From: Microbacterium suwonense
Lineage (GTDB): Bacteria > Actinomycetota > Actinomycetes > Actinomycetales > Microbacteriaceae
NCBI RefSeq assembly: GCF_030296555.1
Contig: NZ_AP027728.1
Span: 2,976,001 to 3,040,000 of the forward strand
Length of the DNA: 64,000 bases
Reading direction: 5' to 3'
Numbering within the stretch: the stretch's first letter is position 1; every line of letters starts with the position of its first letter. The notes beneath the pieces were generated by a model. That model was not told the DNA's origin, did not search any database, and saw only the letters and a list, made by a program, of their open reading frames with translations. Below, piece by piece: positions 8,571-16,368 of this stretch. The position numbers and the translations under genes are program-made.

Positions 8571-8630
8571 CCACGCGCCCCGAGGGTCGAGGCGTCGCGA
8601 AGCGGCGACTTGAGCGGGGCGTGGGGATCA
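8571..8630. terminator. Hairpin between convergent genes
   Basis: CCACGCGCCCC and GGGGCGTGG form an outer stem with one bulge, and GTCGC/GCGAC at 8594-8609 an inner one. It sits between the convergent copper-protein gene and the 8628-8972 gene and could serve both as terminator. No clear T-run. Confidence 0.45.
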
Positions 8631-8972
8631 GCGCGCGATGTTGTACTGCACCGCACCGATCGCCAGCACGTCGTGGTCGCGGTGCAGCGCCACCGGTGTG
8701 CCTGCGACGGCTTCGAGCGCAGCGCCTCCGGCGTTCCAGACGGTGATGGCGTCGCCGTCGAGGGTGCGCAGCGTCACGATGCCGGATGCCGGGTCGGCTG
8801 CCGCCACCAGAGCGTCCACCCAGCCCCGCGGCGTCGCCGACGCCATCCGCGCCTGGATCAGGTGCAGGGCGTGTCCCGGGGCGAACGACGAGCACGCGTA
8901 CCCGTGCTCGCACATGCACGCCGCACGCTCACGCACCTCGAGGGGCGAAAGACGGGTCTGCGGCGTGGTCAC
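8628..8972 (-). CDS. Hypothetical protein (114 aa) with N-terminal Cys motif
   Basis: Not a family I recognise. The N-terminal third holds ERAACMCEHGYACSSFAPGH, three cysteines and two histidines close together, which could bind a metal. The rest looks like a small beta-rich domain (SGIVTLRTLDGDAITVWNAGG, then VALHRDHDVLAIGAVQYN). It converges on the copper-storage-type gene, which is suggestive of a metal role but no more. No signal peptide or membrane segment. Confidence 0.55.
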   Translation of the reverse strand: MTTPQTRLSPLEVRERAACMCEHGYACSSFAPGHALHLIQARMASATPRGWVDALVAAADPASGIVTLRTLDGDAITVWNAGGAALEAVAGTPVALHRDHDVLAIGAVQYNIAR

Positions 8973-9086
8973 GGTGATCTCCTCACGATCGGATGATCCG
9001 AGGTTACGACCGGCCGTCGCCCCCGTCGATCAGCGACGAAACGCGAAGAAACATTGCCGGTGGGTGTGTTCAGGCACCGCGTGCGG

Positions 9087-9706
9087 TCAGTTGAAGCCGC
9101 TGAGCCCGCCGAGGATCACGATGCACGGTCCGATGATCACGAGCCACATCGCGGCGGCGATGATCAGGATGCCGGTGGCGTACGAGCGGGTCTTCGCGAA
9201 GAACATCATCGCGATCGATGCGACGGCGATCAGGAGGAAAGGCCACAGCAGGCCGAACATCCCGCCCACCCCGCCCAGCGCGCCGAGCGAGGAGAACATC
9301 AGCACGATGCCGAACACGTGCGCGACGACGCCGATTCCCAGCCCGATGCCGAGACCGGCGCCGAAGCTCAGCCCACGACGCGCAGGGGTCGGCTGCGGCC
9401 ATGGGCCGGGCGTGTATCCCCCGGGCCGGGCTGGTACGGCTGTCCCGGCTGCGGCTGGTAGGGCTGACCGGGGTAGGGCCGACCGGGGTGCGGCTGACCC
9501 GGGTAGGGCTGACCGGGTTGACCTGGCGGCATCGGCGGCGGAATCACCGGCGGGCCCGCGGCGTAGGGATTCTCCGGCGGAGCGGATGCTGGATCCGTCG
9601 GCGCCTCGGATGCCGGATCCGTCGGCGCCTCGGATGCGGGGGCCTCCGGCTGCCCGGGTTCGGGCTCCTCGGGGGACGGAACGGGCTCGTCAGGCGTGCT
9701 GTCCAT
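9087..9706 (-). CDS. Pro-rich membrane protein, frameshifted at 9417-9421
   Basis: Two pieces in different frames make one plausible 206-residue protein. The N-terminal piece (9706 to about 9420) is acidic and then Pro/Gly/Gln/Tyr-rich, with direct repeats of SEAPTDPA and of PGQPYPGQ-type units. The C-terminal piece reads ARRGLSFGAGLGIGLGIGVV, then further hydrophobic helices to GGLSGFN. Adding one G to the run of five G (minus strand) joins them through a Gly/Pro linker without a stop. This is the layout of small Pro-tailed membrane proteins of actinobacteria. Its start overlaps the end of the Lgt-like gene by 17 bases, so it is the last gene of the radical SAM cassette. Confidence 0.6.
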
Positions 9707-10508
9707 CGCGCACCTTCCTCTCGTCTCTCGTGGCGACCTCGGCGCGGAAACGCCCGGTGCGCAGCATCCAGATCATTCTGGCGGCCAGCAGCGGAATCGT
9801 CACCAGCAGGAACAGCTGCGGGCGCGTCAAGCCCATCCAGGCCACCTCATTGCCGCGGACGAACTCGACCGCGAAGCGGAACACCGCGTACGCCGCGATG
9901 TACAGGGTCAGCGTCTCACCGGCCGCGATCGGGCGGTGCCGCAGCCAGAACCACAGCACCGCGAACGCGACCAGATGGAAGACGATCTCGTACACGAAAC
10001 TCGGATGCAGGGGCACGCCCGCCGGTGAGCCGGTGCGGGCCGCGGCCTCCGCGTCGAGCACGATGCCCCATGACGCGCCGGTCGGGGTTCCGGGCTGCTC
10101 GGTGAGCAGGCATCCGATCCGTCCGACCGCCATCGCCAGCGCCACCGCCGGGGCGAACAGATCGCCGCTGCGCTCGGGATAGCCGCACAGTCTCTTCGCG
10201 ATGTGCACGCCCAGCCAGGCGCCCACCAGAGCCGAGAGCATCGAGGCGTTCCCGCGGGAGAGCTGCTCGATCAGGCTGAGGTTCTGCGCGGGGTCCAGGT
10301 GCTGCGCCCAGGTTCCCAGCCGGGACAGCACGGCGGCGCCGACCAGCGCCCCCAGCACCAGGTAGGCGATGCGATGGTCGGTCACCCCGCGGCGGCGCTT
10401 CTCGATGAGGAACACGAGGCCGGCGGCGGCCAGCCCCAGAGCGACGAACACCGAGTGCGTGTCCACCGGCGGCAGCCAGCGCACGAGGTCGCTCAGGGTC
10501 GGGAACAC
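9690..10508 (-). CDS. Lgt-like prolipoprotein diacylglyceryl transferase family protein (divergent)
   Basis: A 272-residue protein with about seven membrane helices and an Lgt framework: AVGRIGCLLTEQPGTPTG near residue 126, LHPSFVYEIVFH near 167 and FAVEFVRGNE near 209. Canonical Lgt moves diacylglycerol from phosphatidylglycerol to the lipobox Cys of prelipoproteins. Here key positions differ: GRIGN of normal Lgt is GRIGC, and the expected HGG motif of the catalytic His region is replaced by ASMLSALVG. It is thus probably a paralogue with another lipid substrate or acceptor. The GTG start is one base from the stop of the small membrane gene, in the operon headed by the radical SAM gene. Confidence 0.75.
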   Translation of the reverse strand: MFPTLSDLVRWLPPVDTHSVFVALGLAAAGLVFLIEKRRRGVTDHRIAYLVLGALVGAAVLSRLGTWAQHLDPAQNLSLIEQLSRGNASMLSALVGAWLGVHIAKRLCGYPERSGDLFAPAVALAMAVGRIGCLLTEQPGTPTGASWGIVLDAEAAARTGSPAGVPLHPSFVYEIVFHLVAFAVLWFWLRHRPIAAGETLTLYIAAYAVFRFAVEFVRGNEVAWMGLTRPQLFLLVTIPLLAARMIWMLRTGRFRAEVATRDERKVRDGQHA

Positions 10509-10509
10509 G

Positions 10510-10743
10510 TCAGCCGCCCAGCATCCGCATCCAGAGCATCACCCAGAACGGGATCGCGACGATCGAGGCGACCGCGATCACGCTCAGATACGCGAGCACG
10601 AGCCGGGTGTCGCCCAGCTTGCAGCGAGAGCGCAGCAGCCCGCCGCGGCGGGCCTTCGCGTAACCGGCGATCGCGATCAGCGCGAAGGCGAGCACGGCGA
10701 TCGGCCCCAGGACGGCGGAGATCAGCGCGATCGTGGTGAACAC
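10510..10743 (-). CDS. Small membrane protein between radical SAM and Lgt-like genes
   Basis: At least 77 residues with two hydrophobic segments (TIALISAVLGPIAVLAFAL and LVLAYLSVIAVASIVAI) separated by a basic loop. No family recognised. The frame stays open upstream of the GTG used here, through LNQYDASVGDPAPPFDP and a Cys pair, CRWC, at about 10825-10836, which overlaps the 3' end of the radical SAM gene. The true protein is therefore probably longer, with a small metal-ribbon-like N-terminus, but I see no convincing start codon. It is tightly coupled to the Lgt-like gene. Confidence 0.55.
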   Translation of the reverse strand: MFTTIALISAVLGPIAVLAFALIAIAGYAKARRGGLLRSRCKLGDTRLVLAYLSVIAVASIVAIPFWVMLWMRMLGG

Positions 10744-10816
10744 GCACAGCCGCAGCGGGTCGAACGGCGGCGCCGGGTCACCGACCGAGGCGTCGTACTG
10801 GTTCAGCGGGGAGTGG

Positions 10817-12448
10817 TCACGCTGACACCACCGGCAGACGTGTGCGAGCGCCGGTCTCGCGCACCTCGGTCGTCGTCGAGGCGGGCCGGCCGGTCGCGGT
10901 CGAGATGCGAGTGCGGCTCAGCGGCGCCCACGCCTGCAGCGCGCAGAACGGCGCGCACTGGTGCGCGTTCGTCTGCTCGTTCACGGTCGCCACATGCACG
11001 CAGCACTGCGTCAGGCGCTCCTCGATCATGGTGTTGATGTCCATGAACGGCTTCACGGTGACGCGCAGCACGCGGTCGGCGAGCATCGCCCGCATCCGCT
11101 TGTGCTGACCCGGCAGCTTCGACGCCGCGAGCGTGGCGAGGGTGCCGACGCCGAGGTCGCAGTTCACGCAGATGTCACGCCAGATGTCGCCCATCGACGG
11201 ATGCGACAGGGACGACTGCTCGCTGAGCAGATCCAGCAGCGAGCTCTTCACGACGTCACGGATCGCCTTGTTCACATTCGAGTCGGCGATGCGATTGGCG
11301 ATCAGGTCGGGGTTGAGATCGAGGAACTCCTTCAGCCGCTCATGGCCGATGAGACCCACCAGCGACTTCCACTCGCCCGCGTCGTCTTTGAGGAAGTACC
11401 CGACCGAACAGCAGTGCGGGTGGCTGCACGGCAGGGCGGTCAGATCGCGCCAGGTGATCTCGCCGTCGGTCTGCGGACCGAGCCGTGCCAGCACGCCGGT
11501 GTGCGTGAGCCGGTCGTTCGGGTCGATGCCCGAGCTGCGGCCCGAGCCGAACACCGGCTGGATGGTCACTCCGCCCACGTACGGGGTCGCCTGCGCTCGC
11601 CGGATCACCGCGCCGATCTCGTGGTCGTTCACGCCCAGCGTGGCCGTCATGGTCAGGGTGGTGAACACCCCGGCATCCGACAGCCTCTCCAGCGCCCGCT
11701 CCTTGAACCGGCGGATGTCCGCTCCGCGATGGAAGGCGACCGACGCCGCCTCCTCGCCGTCGTACTGCAGGTAGATCTCCACGCGCTCCCGGTGCTTGGC
11801 GAGGAACGCGACGAACTCGTCGTCGTTGGCGATGCGCAGCCCGTTCGAGTTCAGCAGGATGCGCACGATCGGCCGGGCGACCAGATGCTCGATGAGCTGC
11901 TCCAGCCAGGGATACAGCGTCGGCTCGCCGCCGGAGAGCATCAGCACGTCGATGCGGTCGTTCTCGCGCGACAGCTTCGCGTCGACGGATGCCAGCACCT
12001 CGGCCAGCGGGGCGACTGCGGAGGCGGCAGGGCTGGACTCGGCGAAGCAGGTCGGGCAGCGCAGGTTGCAGTGGTCGGTGATGTCCTCGAGCAGGATGCA
12101 GGTGTGCTGCGTCTGCATCTCGGGCAGGCCGTCCTCATAGGCCTGCGGGACGGGCTTGAAGTTGCCGGCCACATCGGGGGTGTGCACCTTGGTCGGTGCG
12201 GTCCATTGCTCCAGGTACCTCAGGATCTCCACGTTCTCGTCGTACATCGTCGACACGAGCCCGTGCTCCGGGCATCCGCGCTCCAGCCAGACCGTGCCGT
12301 CGCGGTCGGCCAGCCAGCCCGACAGACGGCGCACCTCGCTGAGCGGCTGATCCGGGTTCTCCTCGTGGCAGACCGGACAGAACGCGTTCACGTAGCGGTG
12401 GATGCGGTGATCGCGCAGTGGCATCCCCGCGCCGGGCTTCGTCGCCAT
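10817..12448 (-). CDS. Radical SAM protein of the tetraether-synthase (Tes/MJ0619)-like type
   Basis: A 543-residue protein. The radical SAM cluster is DHCNLRCPTC (C-x3-C-x2-C) near residue 122, followed by the SAM-binding MLSGGEPTLYPW near 163 and LLNSNGLR near 192. Extra cysteines include an N-terminal CPVC near 19, a PCSHPHCCSVGYF stretch near 340, ICVNCDLG near 427 and QCCVHVAT followed by CAPFC near 480-500, so additional Fe-S clusters are likely. This arrangement is that of the MJ0619/Tes family, whose archaeal members join lipid alkyl chains. It heads an operon with a small membrane protein and an Lgt-like protein, which suggests action on a lipid or lipoprotein. Family call is from motif memory; the substrate is inference. 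Confidence 0.75.
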   Translation of the reverse strand: MATKPGAGMPLRDHRIHRYVNAFCPVCHEENPDQPLSEVRRLSGWLADRDGTVWLERGCPEHGLVSTMYDENVEILRYLEQWTAPTKVHTPDVAGNFKPVPQAYEDGLPEMQTQHTCILLEDITDHCNLRCPTCFAESSPAASAVAPLAEVLASVDAKLSRENDRIDVLMLSGGEPTLYPWLEQLIEHLVARPIVRILLNSNGLRIANDDEFVAFLAKHRERVEIYLQYDGEEAASVAFHRGADIRRFKERALERLSDAGVFTTLTMTATLGVNDHEIGAVIRRAQATPYVGGVTIQPVFGSGRSSGIDPNDRLTHTGVLARLGPQTDGEITWRDLTALPCSHPHCCSVGYFLKDDAGEWKSLVGLIGHERLKEFLDLNPDLIANRIADSNVNKAIRDVVKSSLLDLLSEQSSLSHPSMGDIWRDICVNCDLGVGTLATLAASKLPGQHKRMRAMLADRVLRVTVKPFMDINTMIEERLTQCCVHVATVNEQTNAHQCAPFCALQAWAPLSRTRISTATGRPASTTTEVRETGARTRLPVVSA

Positions 12449-12493
12449 GTGACCCCCTCGTTCGGTCTCAGAGTAGCCGCAGAACCGGCGGAG

Positions 12494-12499
12494 TACACT
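12494..12499 (+). promoter_or_regulatory. Candidate -10 element for a leaderless transcript
   Basis: TACACT lies seven bases before the GTG at 12506, so transcription would begin at or next to the start codon of the 29-residue leader ORF. No good -35 is visible, which is common in actinobacteria. Intergenic region 12449-12505 otherwise shows nothing. Confidence 0.45.
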
Positions 12500-12505
12500 G
12501 GCGAC

Positions 12506-12595
12506 GTGCTGTTCGCAATTTCTGTATCAGCAGAGTGCGCCCGTGTGGCGCGAGAGGTGATCGTCGGCGCGTCACGCGCCGACGGCAGAGGCTGA
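12506..12595 (+). CDS. Candidate leader peptide (29 aa) of the FBP gene
   Basis: A GTG-started ORF beginning MLFAISVSAECARVAR and ending GASRADGRG, placed to be leaderless behind a TACACT -10 box. A perfect 10-base hairpin lies inside its second half. Such an arrangement fits ribosome-controlled attenuation: a ribosome that stalls or slows on the peptide would change folding of the hairpin region. No similarity is recognised, and coding of so short an ORF is uncertain. Confidence 0.4.
   Translation: MLFAISVSAECARVAREVIVGASRADGRG
12562..12584 (+). promoter_or_regulatory. Perfect GC hairpin in the leader of the FBP gene
   Basis: CGTCGGCGCG and CGCGCCGACG pair over ten bases with a three-base loop TCA. 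It is followed at about 12622-12650 by a second stem (CCGG-AG-AAAC with GTTTCCGG). The mRNA leader from 12506 to 12705 is thus 200 bases and structured, as expected for an attenuator or other cis-regulatory RNA. No U-tract follows, so intrinsic termination is not proven. Confidence 0.5.
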
Positions 12596-12705
12596 GAGCG
12601 ATCCGGCGGCGGAACCCCCGTCACCGGAGAAACGTCGTACCCGGTTTCCGGGCTCCACTCTCTCCTTCCGCCGTCATCGGCGGTCCTGAAACAGAAAGCA
12701 CTTCC

Positions 12706-13188
12706 ATGCGTCCCATCGACGAGCGCGCCATCCGCGCCTCCTTCCGCAACGCCTCCCGCAAAGAGGTCTCATCCCTCACCCTGCCCGCCGACTTTGCCGA
12801 GCTCGACTTCGAGAACCTCGACTACCTCGGCTGGTTCGACCCGAAGATGCCCCGCCGGGCATATGTCGTCGCCGAGGTCGACGACGGCCTCGTCGGTGTG
12901 CTGCTGCAGCGCACCGAGCAGCGCACCGCCAGGCGGGCGCAGTGCGCCTGGTGCGACGATGTCACCCTGCGCAACGACGTGCAGTTCTTCTCGGCGCGCA
13001 AAGCCGGCGCGGCGGGCCGCAAGGGCGACACGATCGGCACGCTGATCTGCGAGAACTTCGGCTGCTCCGCGAACGTCCGCAAGCTCCCGCCGCTGGCCTA
13101 CGAGGGCTACGACCGGGAACTCGCCCGCGACCTGCGGATGCTGCGTCTGCAGGAGCACGTGGCGTCGTTCCTGGGCGAGATCGGCTGA
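12706..13188 (+). CDS. FBP-domain (FusB-like, EF-G-binding) zinc-finger protein
   Basis: A 160-residue protein of the FBP family. The C-terminal treble-clef finger is visible as CAWCDD near residue 84 and CENFGCSANVRKLPP near 121. FusB-type relatives bind elongation factor EF-G, free stalled EF-G from the ribosome and protect from fusidic acid; other actinobacterial members have unknown roles. Here the N-terminal half (SFRNASRKEVSSLTLPADF and DLDYLGWFDPKMPRRAYVV-like segments) is the usual FBP arrangement. A structured leader with a small ORF precedes it, which fits translation-responsive control. Confidence 0.8.
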   Translation: MRPIDERAIRASFRNASRKEVSSLTLPADFAELDFENLDYLGWFDPKMPRRAYVVAEVDDGLVGVLLQRTEQRTARRAQCAWCDDVTLRNDVQFFSARKAGAAGRKGDTIGTLICENFGCSANVRKLPPLAYEGYDRELARDLRMLRLQEHVASFLGEIG

Positions 13189-13220
13189 CCTGCTCCCGCC
13201 CCACCCCTGCTCAGACTGTT

Positions 13221-13276
13221 CCCGTCGCACTTTCCGTCGCCCTCCGTGTAGGTCGGGCGGCAGAAAGTGCGACGGG
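13221..13276. repeat. Long intergenic inverted repeat between convergent genes
   Basis: CCCGTCGCACTTTC at 13221-13234 is perfectly matched by GAAAGTGCGACGGG at 13263-13276 around a 28-base loop. It lies between the convergent FBP and PaaX-type genes and may act as a two-way terminator or processing element. It belongs to a set of long palindromes at gene ends in this window. Confidence 0.75.
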
Positions 13277-13296
13277 GGCGATCAGTGGGTGGGTGG

Positions 13297-14097
13297 TCAG
13301 GCGCCCGGGGTGGCAGTCGTGCGAACGTGCTCCCATGCCGGTTCGGTGAGGGTCGCCGACAGTCGCTGGAACGTCTCGACGCTGCGGGCGCCGGGCCAGT
13401 CGGCGGGCAGCAGCTCGTGCGGAAGCCCGGGATCGATGTAGGGCAGCACCCGCCAGCTGTCGATCAGGCGCACGTATGCGGCGAACGGCATGGACGGGTC
13501 GAGTCCGTCGACGGATGCGAGGAATCGCTCGTGCTCGGCGCGCAGAGCGCCCAGATCCCACCACCTCGCGACGGCATCGGCGAGTGGCTCAGCGGGCCGG
13601 GGGTCGGAGGTGCGGAACAGCGTCGCGGATCCGCGTGCGCCGAGCTCTTCGAGAAGCTCCTCGACCTCGGCATCCAGATGCCCCGGAAGGATCCACAGTC
13701 CCGCCGACACCGCGCCGGCGCCGAGGAACTGCAGCCGGCGTCGCAGCTGGTGCCGCAGGTCGCGTCGGGTCTCCGGGATGGTCGCTGACACCAGCATCCA
13801 CTCGTCACCGGGGTGCATGGTGCGCACGGCGAAGATGCGACGATCGCCGCGTTCGAGCATCCCGATCGCGGCCGGATTCAGGATGTACCCGCGATCATCG
13901 GCGAGCAGCAGTCCGCGCTGCTTGAGCCGGGTGATCGCGGTGCGTGCGCGGTCGGCCGGGATGCCGAGGTCGCCGGCGAGCCGCACCAGTGCGCTCGACG
14001 AGATCCGCTCGCCGAGCGGTCGCAGGTACAGCCCGATCACCGTCCGCAGCAGCGAGGTGGCGCTGCCCGGACGCGCATCGATGTCATCGAGCACCAC
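13297..14097 (-). CDS. PaaX family transcriptional regulator
   Basis: A 266-residue PaaX-type regulator: N-terminal winged helix (residues about 15-80, with ALVRLAGDLGIPADRARTAITRLKQRGLL), a central PaaX domain (DEWMLVSATIPETRRDLRHQLRRRLQFLGAGAVSAGLWILPG near 122) and a C-terminal PaaX_C-like part (LIDSWRVLPYIDPGLPHELLPADWPG). Known PaaX represses phenylacetate catabolism and responds to a CoA thioester. Here no paa genes are near; the closest operon is the kynurenine pathway just upstream on the same strand, so control of tryptophan catabolism is a reasonable guess. Confidence 0.85.
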   Translation of the reverse strand: MVLDDIDARPGSATSLLRTVIGLYLRPLGERISSSALVRLAGDLGIPADRARTAITRLKQRGLLLADDRGYILNPAAIGMLERGDRRIFAVRTMHPGDEWMLVSATIPETRRDLRHQLRRRLQFLGAGAVSAGLWILPGHLDAEVEELLEELGARGSATLFRTSDPRPAEPLADAVARWWDLGALRAEHERFLASVDGLDPSMPFAAYVRLIDSWRVLPYIDPGLPHELLPADWPGARSVETFQRLSATLTEPAWEHVRTTATPGA

Positions 14098-14114
14098 CCG
14101 ACGATTCCCCCTTC

Positions 14115-14198
14115 GCCGAGACCCCTCCTGATCGTCGATACCCCTCCTGATTCGCGCGATTCAGGAGGGGTCTCGGCGGCAGTGAGGGGTTTCGGCGG
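14115..14198. repeat. Nested inverted repeat, CCGAGACCCCTC family, copy 1
   Basis: GCCGAGACCCCTCCTGA at 14115-14131 matches TCAGGAGGGGTCTCGGC at 14161-14177 perfectly, with a third inner copy ACCCCTCCTGA and an outer arm TGAGGGGTTTCGGCGG at 14183-14198. The same architecture and sequence recurs at 58767-58852. It lies between kynU and the PaaX-type gene. Confidence 0.8.
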
Positions 14199-14253
14199 AG
14201 AGTTGCGGGGGTGGGGGCGGGAGCGGACACGGGGGTCGGCGAAGATGCGGGAG

Positions 14254-15527
14254 TCATGCCAGTGCGTCGCGGACGGCGTGGATGCCGTGCAGCGTCTCCT
14301 CGTGCGAGGTGCTCAGCGGCGACAGGCCCAGACGGATGCCGTCGGGGAAGCGGAAGTCGGGGATGACCCCGTCGGCCCACAGTCGCTGCGTGACCTCTTG
14401 GAACGAGTCGTGCCCGATCGTGATGTGCCCGCCGCGATGCGCAGCGTCCCGCGTCGACAGCAGTCGCACGCCCAGCGGGGCGAGCAGCGCGTCGTAGGCG
14501 CGCACCGCGAAGTCGGTCAGCGAGATCGACTTCGCGCGCACCGCGGTGATCCCCTCTGCGGCGATGATGTCCAGCATCCCCTGCATCGCGAGCATCGACA
14601 TCACCGGCGGGGTGCCGCTGAGCAGCTGACGGATGCCGGCGACCGGCGCATACTCCGGGCCCATCGCGAAGATGTCAGCCGCACCCCACCAACCGTGGAT
14701 GGGCTGCATGACGGCGCCGTGGTGCTCGGTGCGCAGGTACGCGAAGGCGGGGAGCCCGGGCCGCCGTTGAGGTACTTGTAGGTGCACCCCACGGCGATGT
14801 CGACGCCCCACTCGTCCAGCTGCATCGGCACGACGCCGACCGAGTGGCACAGGTCCCACATCATCAGCGCACCCGCGTCCTGCACGACGCGGGTGATGGC
14901 CGGCATGTCGGCCAGCGCGCCGGAACGGTAGTCGACGTGGCTGAGCACGACCAGCGCTGTACGCTGCGAGACGACAGCCGCGACATCGTCGACGGTGACG
15001 CCGGTGACGGCATCCGGCTGCACCCAGCGCAGCGTGGCACCGGCCTCCTTCGCGACACCCGCGGCGATGAACCGGTCGGTGGGGAAGTTGCCCGCCTCGA
15101 TGACGATCTCGTCTCGTCCCGGTCGTGCGGTGACAGCGGCCCGCATCAGCTTGTACAGCAGCACGCTGGTGGAGTCGGCGACGACGGTCTGCCCGGCGGC
15201 GGCGCCCAGCGCGACCTCGGCGATGCGGTCGCCGAGCATCATCGGCAGCTCCATCCACTGCTCGTCCCACGAGCGGATCAGCCGGGTGCCCCAGTCGTCG
15301 CGGATGAACGCGCCGACCTTCTCGGGCAGGTCACGCAGCGGGCGCCCGAGCGAGTTGCCGTCGAGGTAGGCGGTCACGCCGGGGGCGTCGGCGAAGGAGT
15401 TCAAGTGGTGCGCCAGCGGGTCGGCGGCATCCAGTCGGCGGGCCTCGCTGAGCAGGTCGGGTGAGTCGATGCCGGCGATGCGGCGGTGCTCGTCCTCAAG
15501 GGATTCGGGTGAGGATGCTTCGGTCAT
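14254..15527 (-). CDS. kynU: Kynureninase, frameshifted at 14749-14752
   Basis: PLP enzyme that cleaves kynurenine to anthranilate and alanine. Segments in order: TAYLDGNSLGRPL near residue 46, ADSTSVLLYKLMRAA near 110, VVLSHVDYRSGALADMPAI near 175, MMWDLCHSVGVVP near 205 and CTYKYLNGGPGSP near 233, whose Lys forms the PLP Schiff base. After SP the frame is lost; adding one C to the C4 run restores AFAYLRTEHHGAVMQPIHGWWG through to the C-terminus. Repaired length is 424 residues, normal for the family. ATG at 15527 is one base from the amidohydrolase stop, so it is the last gene of the kyn operon. The lesion is most likely a sequence error. Confidence 0.88.
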
Positions 15528-15528
15528 G

Positions 15529-16368
15529 TCAGGCCTCCAGATCAGCGGGGGTGAGCGGGCGGGCGAGCGAAGGGTCGCCGACGGGAAGGAAGAGCGCCGG
15601 GGCGCCAACGGGCGCGAGTGCGTGCAGCAGACGGATGCCGTCGACGCCGGCTTCGCGGAGGGCATCGATCTCGGCCGTGTTCAGGTCGACGGGGGTGCGG
15701 CCGTTGCCCATGTCGGTGCCGTAGAGCACGACCCCGCCGGCGTCGGCGAAGCGGCGGACGTTGTCGATCGCGATCGCGCGGTGTGCGTCGTCGTGGATCG
15801 CGAGCGTCGAGACCCATTCCACGGATGCCGCCTGCTCGGCGATCTCGTCGTCGCTGAGCCGCTCGCTGAACGGCGCGTGCGCCAGCCTGCTCGCCCCCAG
15901 TCGCGCCGCGCGCTGTGCCTGCCCGGCGCCTTCGGCGTGCGCCACGACGGGCAGGCCATGGACGGATGCCGCGGCGACCACCGCACCGAAGCTCTCATCG
16001 TCCAGCACGGGACCTGCCTCGCTGTGCGCGACGATCTTGATGCAGCACGCTCCGGTCTCGGCGACCTCAGCCACGATGGCGGCCGCACTCGCAGCATCCG
16101 GAATCTCCCGAATGGAGCCCTCCGGCGCCCACGCGCGATCGGACGGGTACCCGCCCGGCGCCGTGAGGAACGGGCCCGCGTACTCGACGACCGGACCTGC
16201 CAGGGATCGGAGCACCGCCGGGTTCCCGCCGAGGTCGACCACGCGGCCGAGCCGCGAGCCGGACAGCAGGGTGTGATCGACCAGCTGCAGGTGCACGTGG
16301 TGGTCGGTGAAGCGGCCGGTGACGATGCCGCCGTCGACGTGCCGGATCATCCGCTGCCGACTCCTCAT
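15529..16368 (-). CDS. Amidohydrolase family protein in the kynurenine operon
   Basis: A 279-residue metal-dependent hydrolase of the amidohydrolase fold: HVHLQL near residue 20 supplies the two strand-1 histidines, ACCIKIVAHSEAG near 110 a candidate Lys/His, LPVVAHAEG near 145 and LYGTDMGNG near 220 the conserved Asp. The ATG overlaps the kynA stop and its stop touches kynU, so it sits exactly where the N-formylkynurenine hydrolase belongs. No cyclase-type KynB is seen in the window. I infer that this protein may be the formamidase or a related hydrolase of the pathway. Confidence 0.75.
   Translation of the reverse strand: MRSRQRMIRHVDGGIVTGRFTDHHVHLQLVDHTLLSGSRLGRVVDLGGNPAVLRSLAGPVVEYAGPFLTAPGGYPSDRAWAPEGSIREIPDAASAAAIVAEVAETGACCIKIVAHSEAGPVLDDESFGAVVAAASVHGLPVVAHAEGAGQAQRAARLGASRLAHAPFSERLSDDEIAEQAASVEWVSTLAIHDDAHRAIAIDNVRRFADAGGVVLYGTDMGNGRTPVDLNTAEIDALREAGVDGIRLLHALAPVGAPALFLPVGDPSLARPLTPADLEA

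Noticed and set aside
9690..10508. Calling the 9690-10508 gene the housekeeping lgt
   Set aside because: It lacks expected Lgt residues (GRIGN, HGG) and is coupled to a radical SAM gene, so it is better seen as a divergent paralogue.
10961..12595. A 544-codon plus-strand frame opposite the radical SAM gene
   Set aside because: Antisense shadow for most of its length; only its last 29 codons were kept as a separate leader-ORF candidate.
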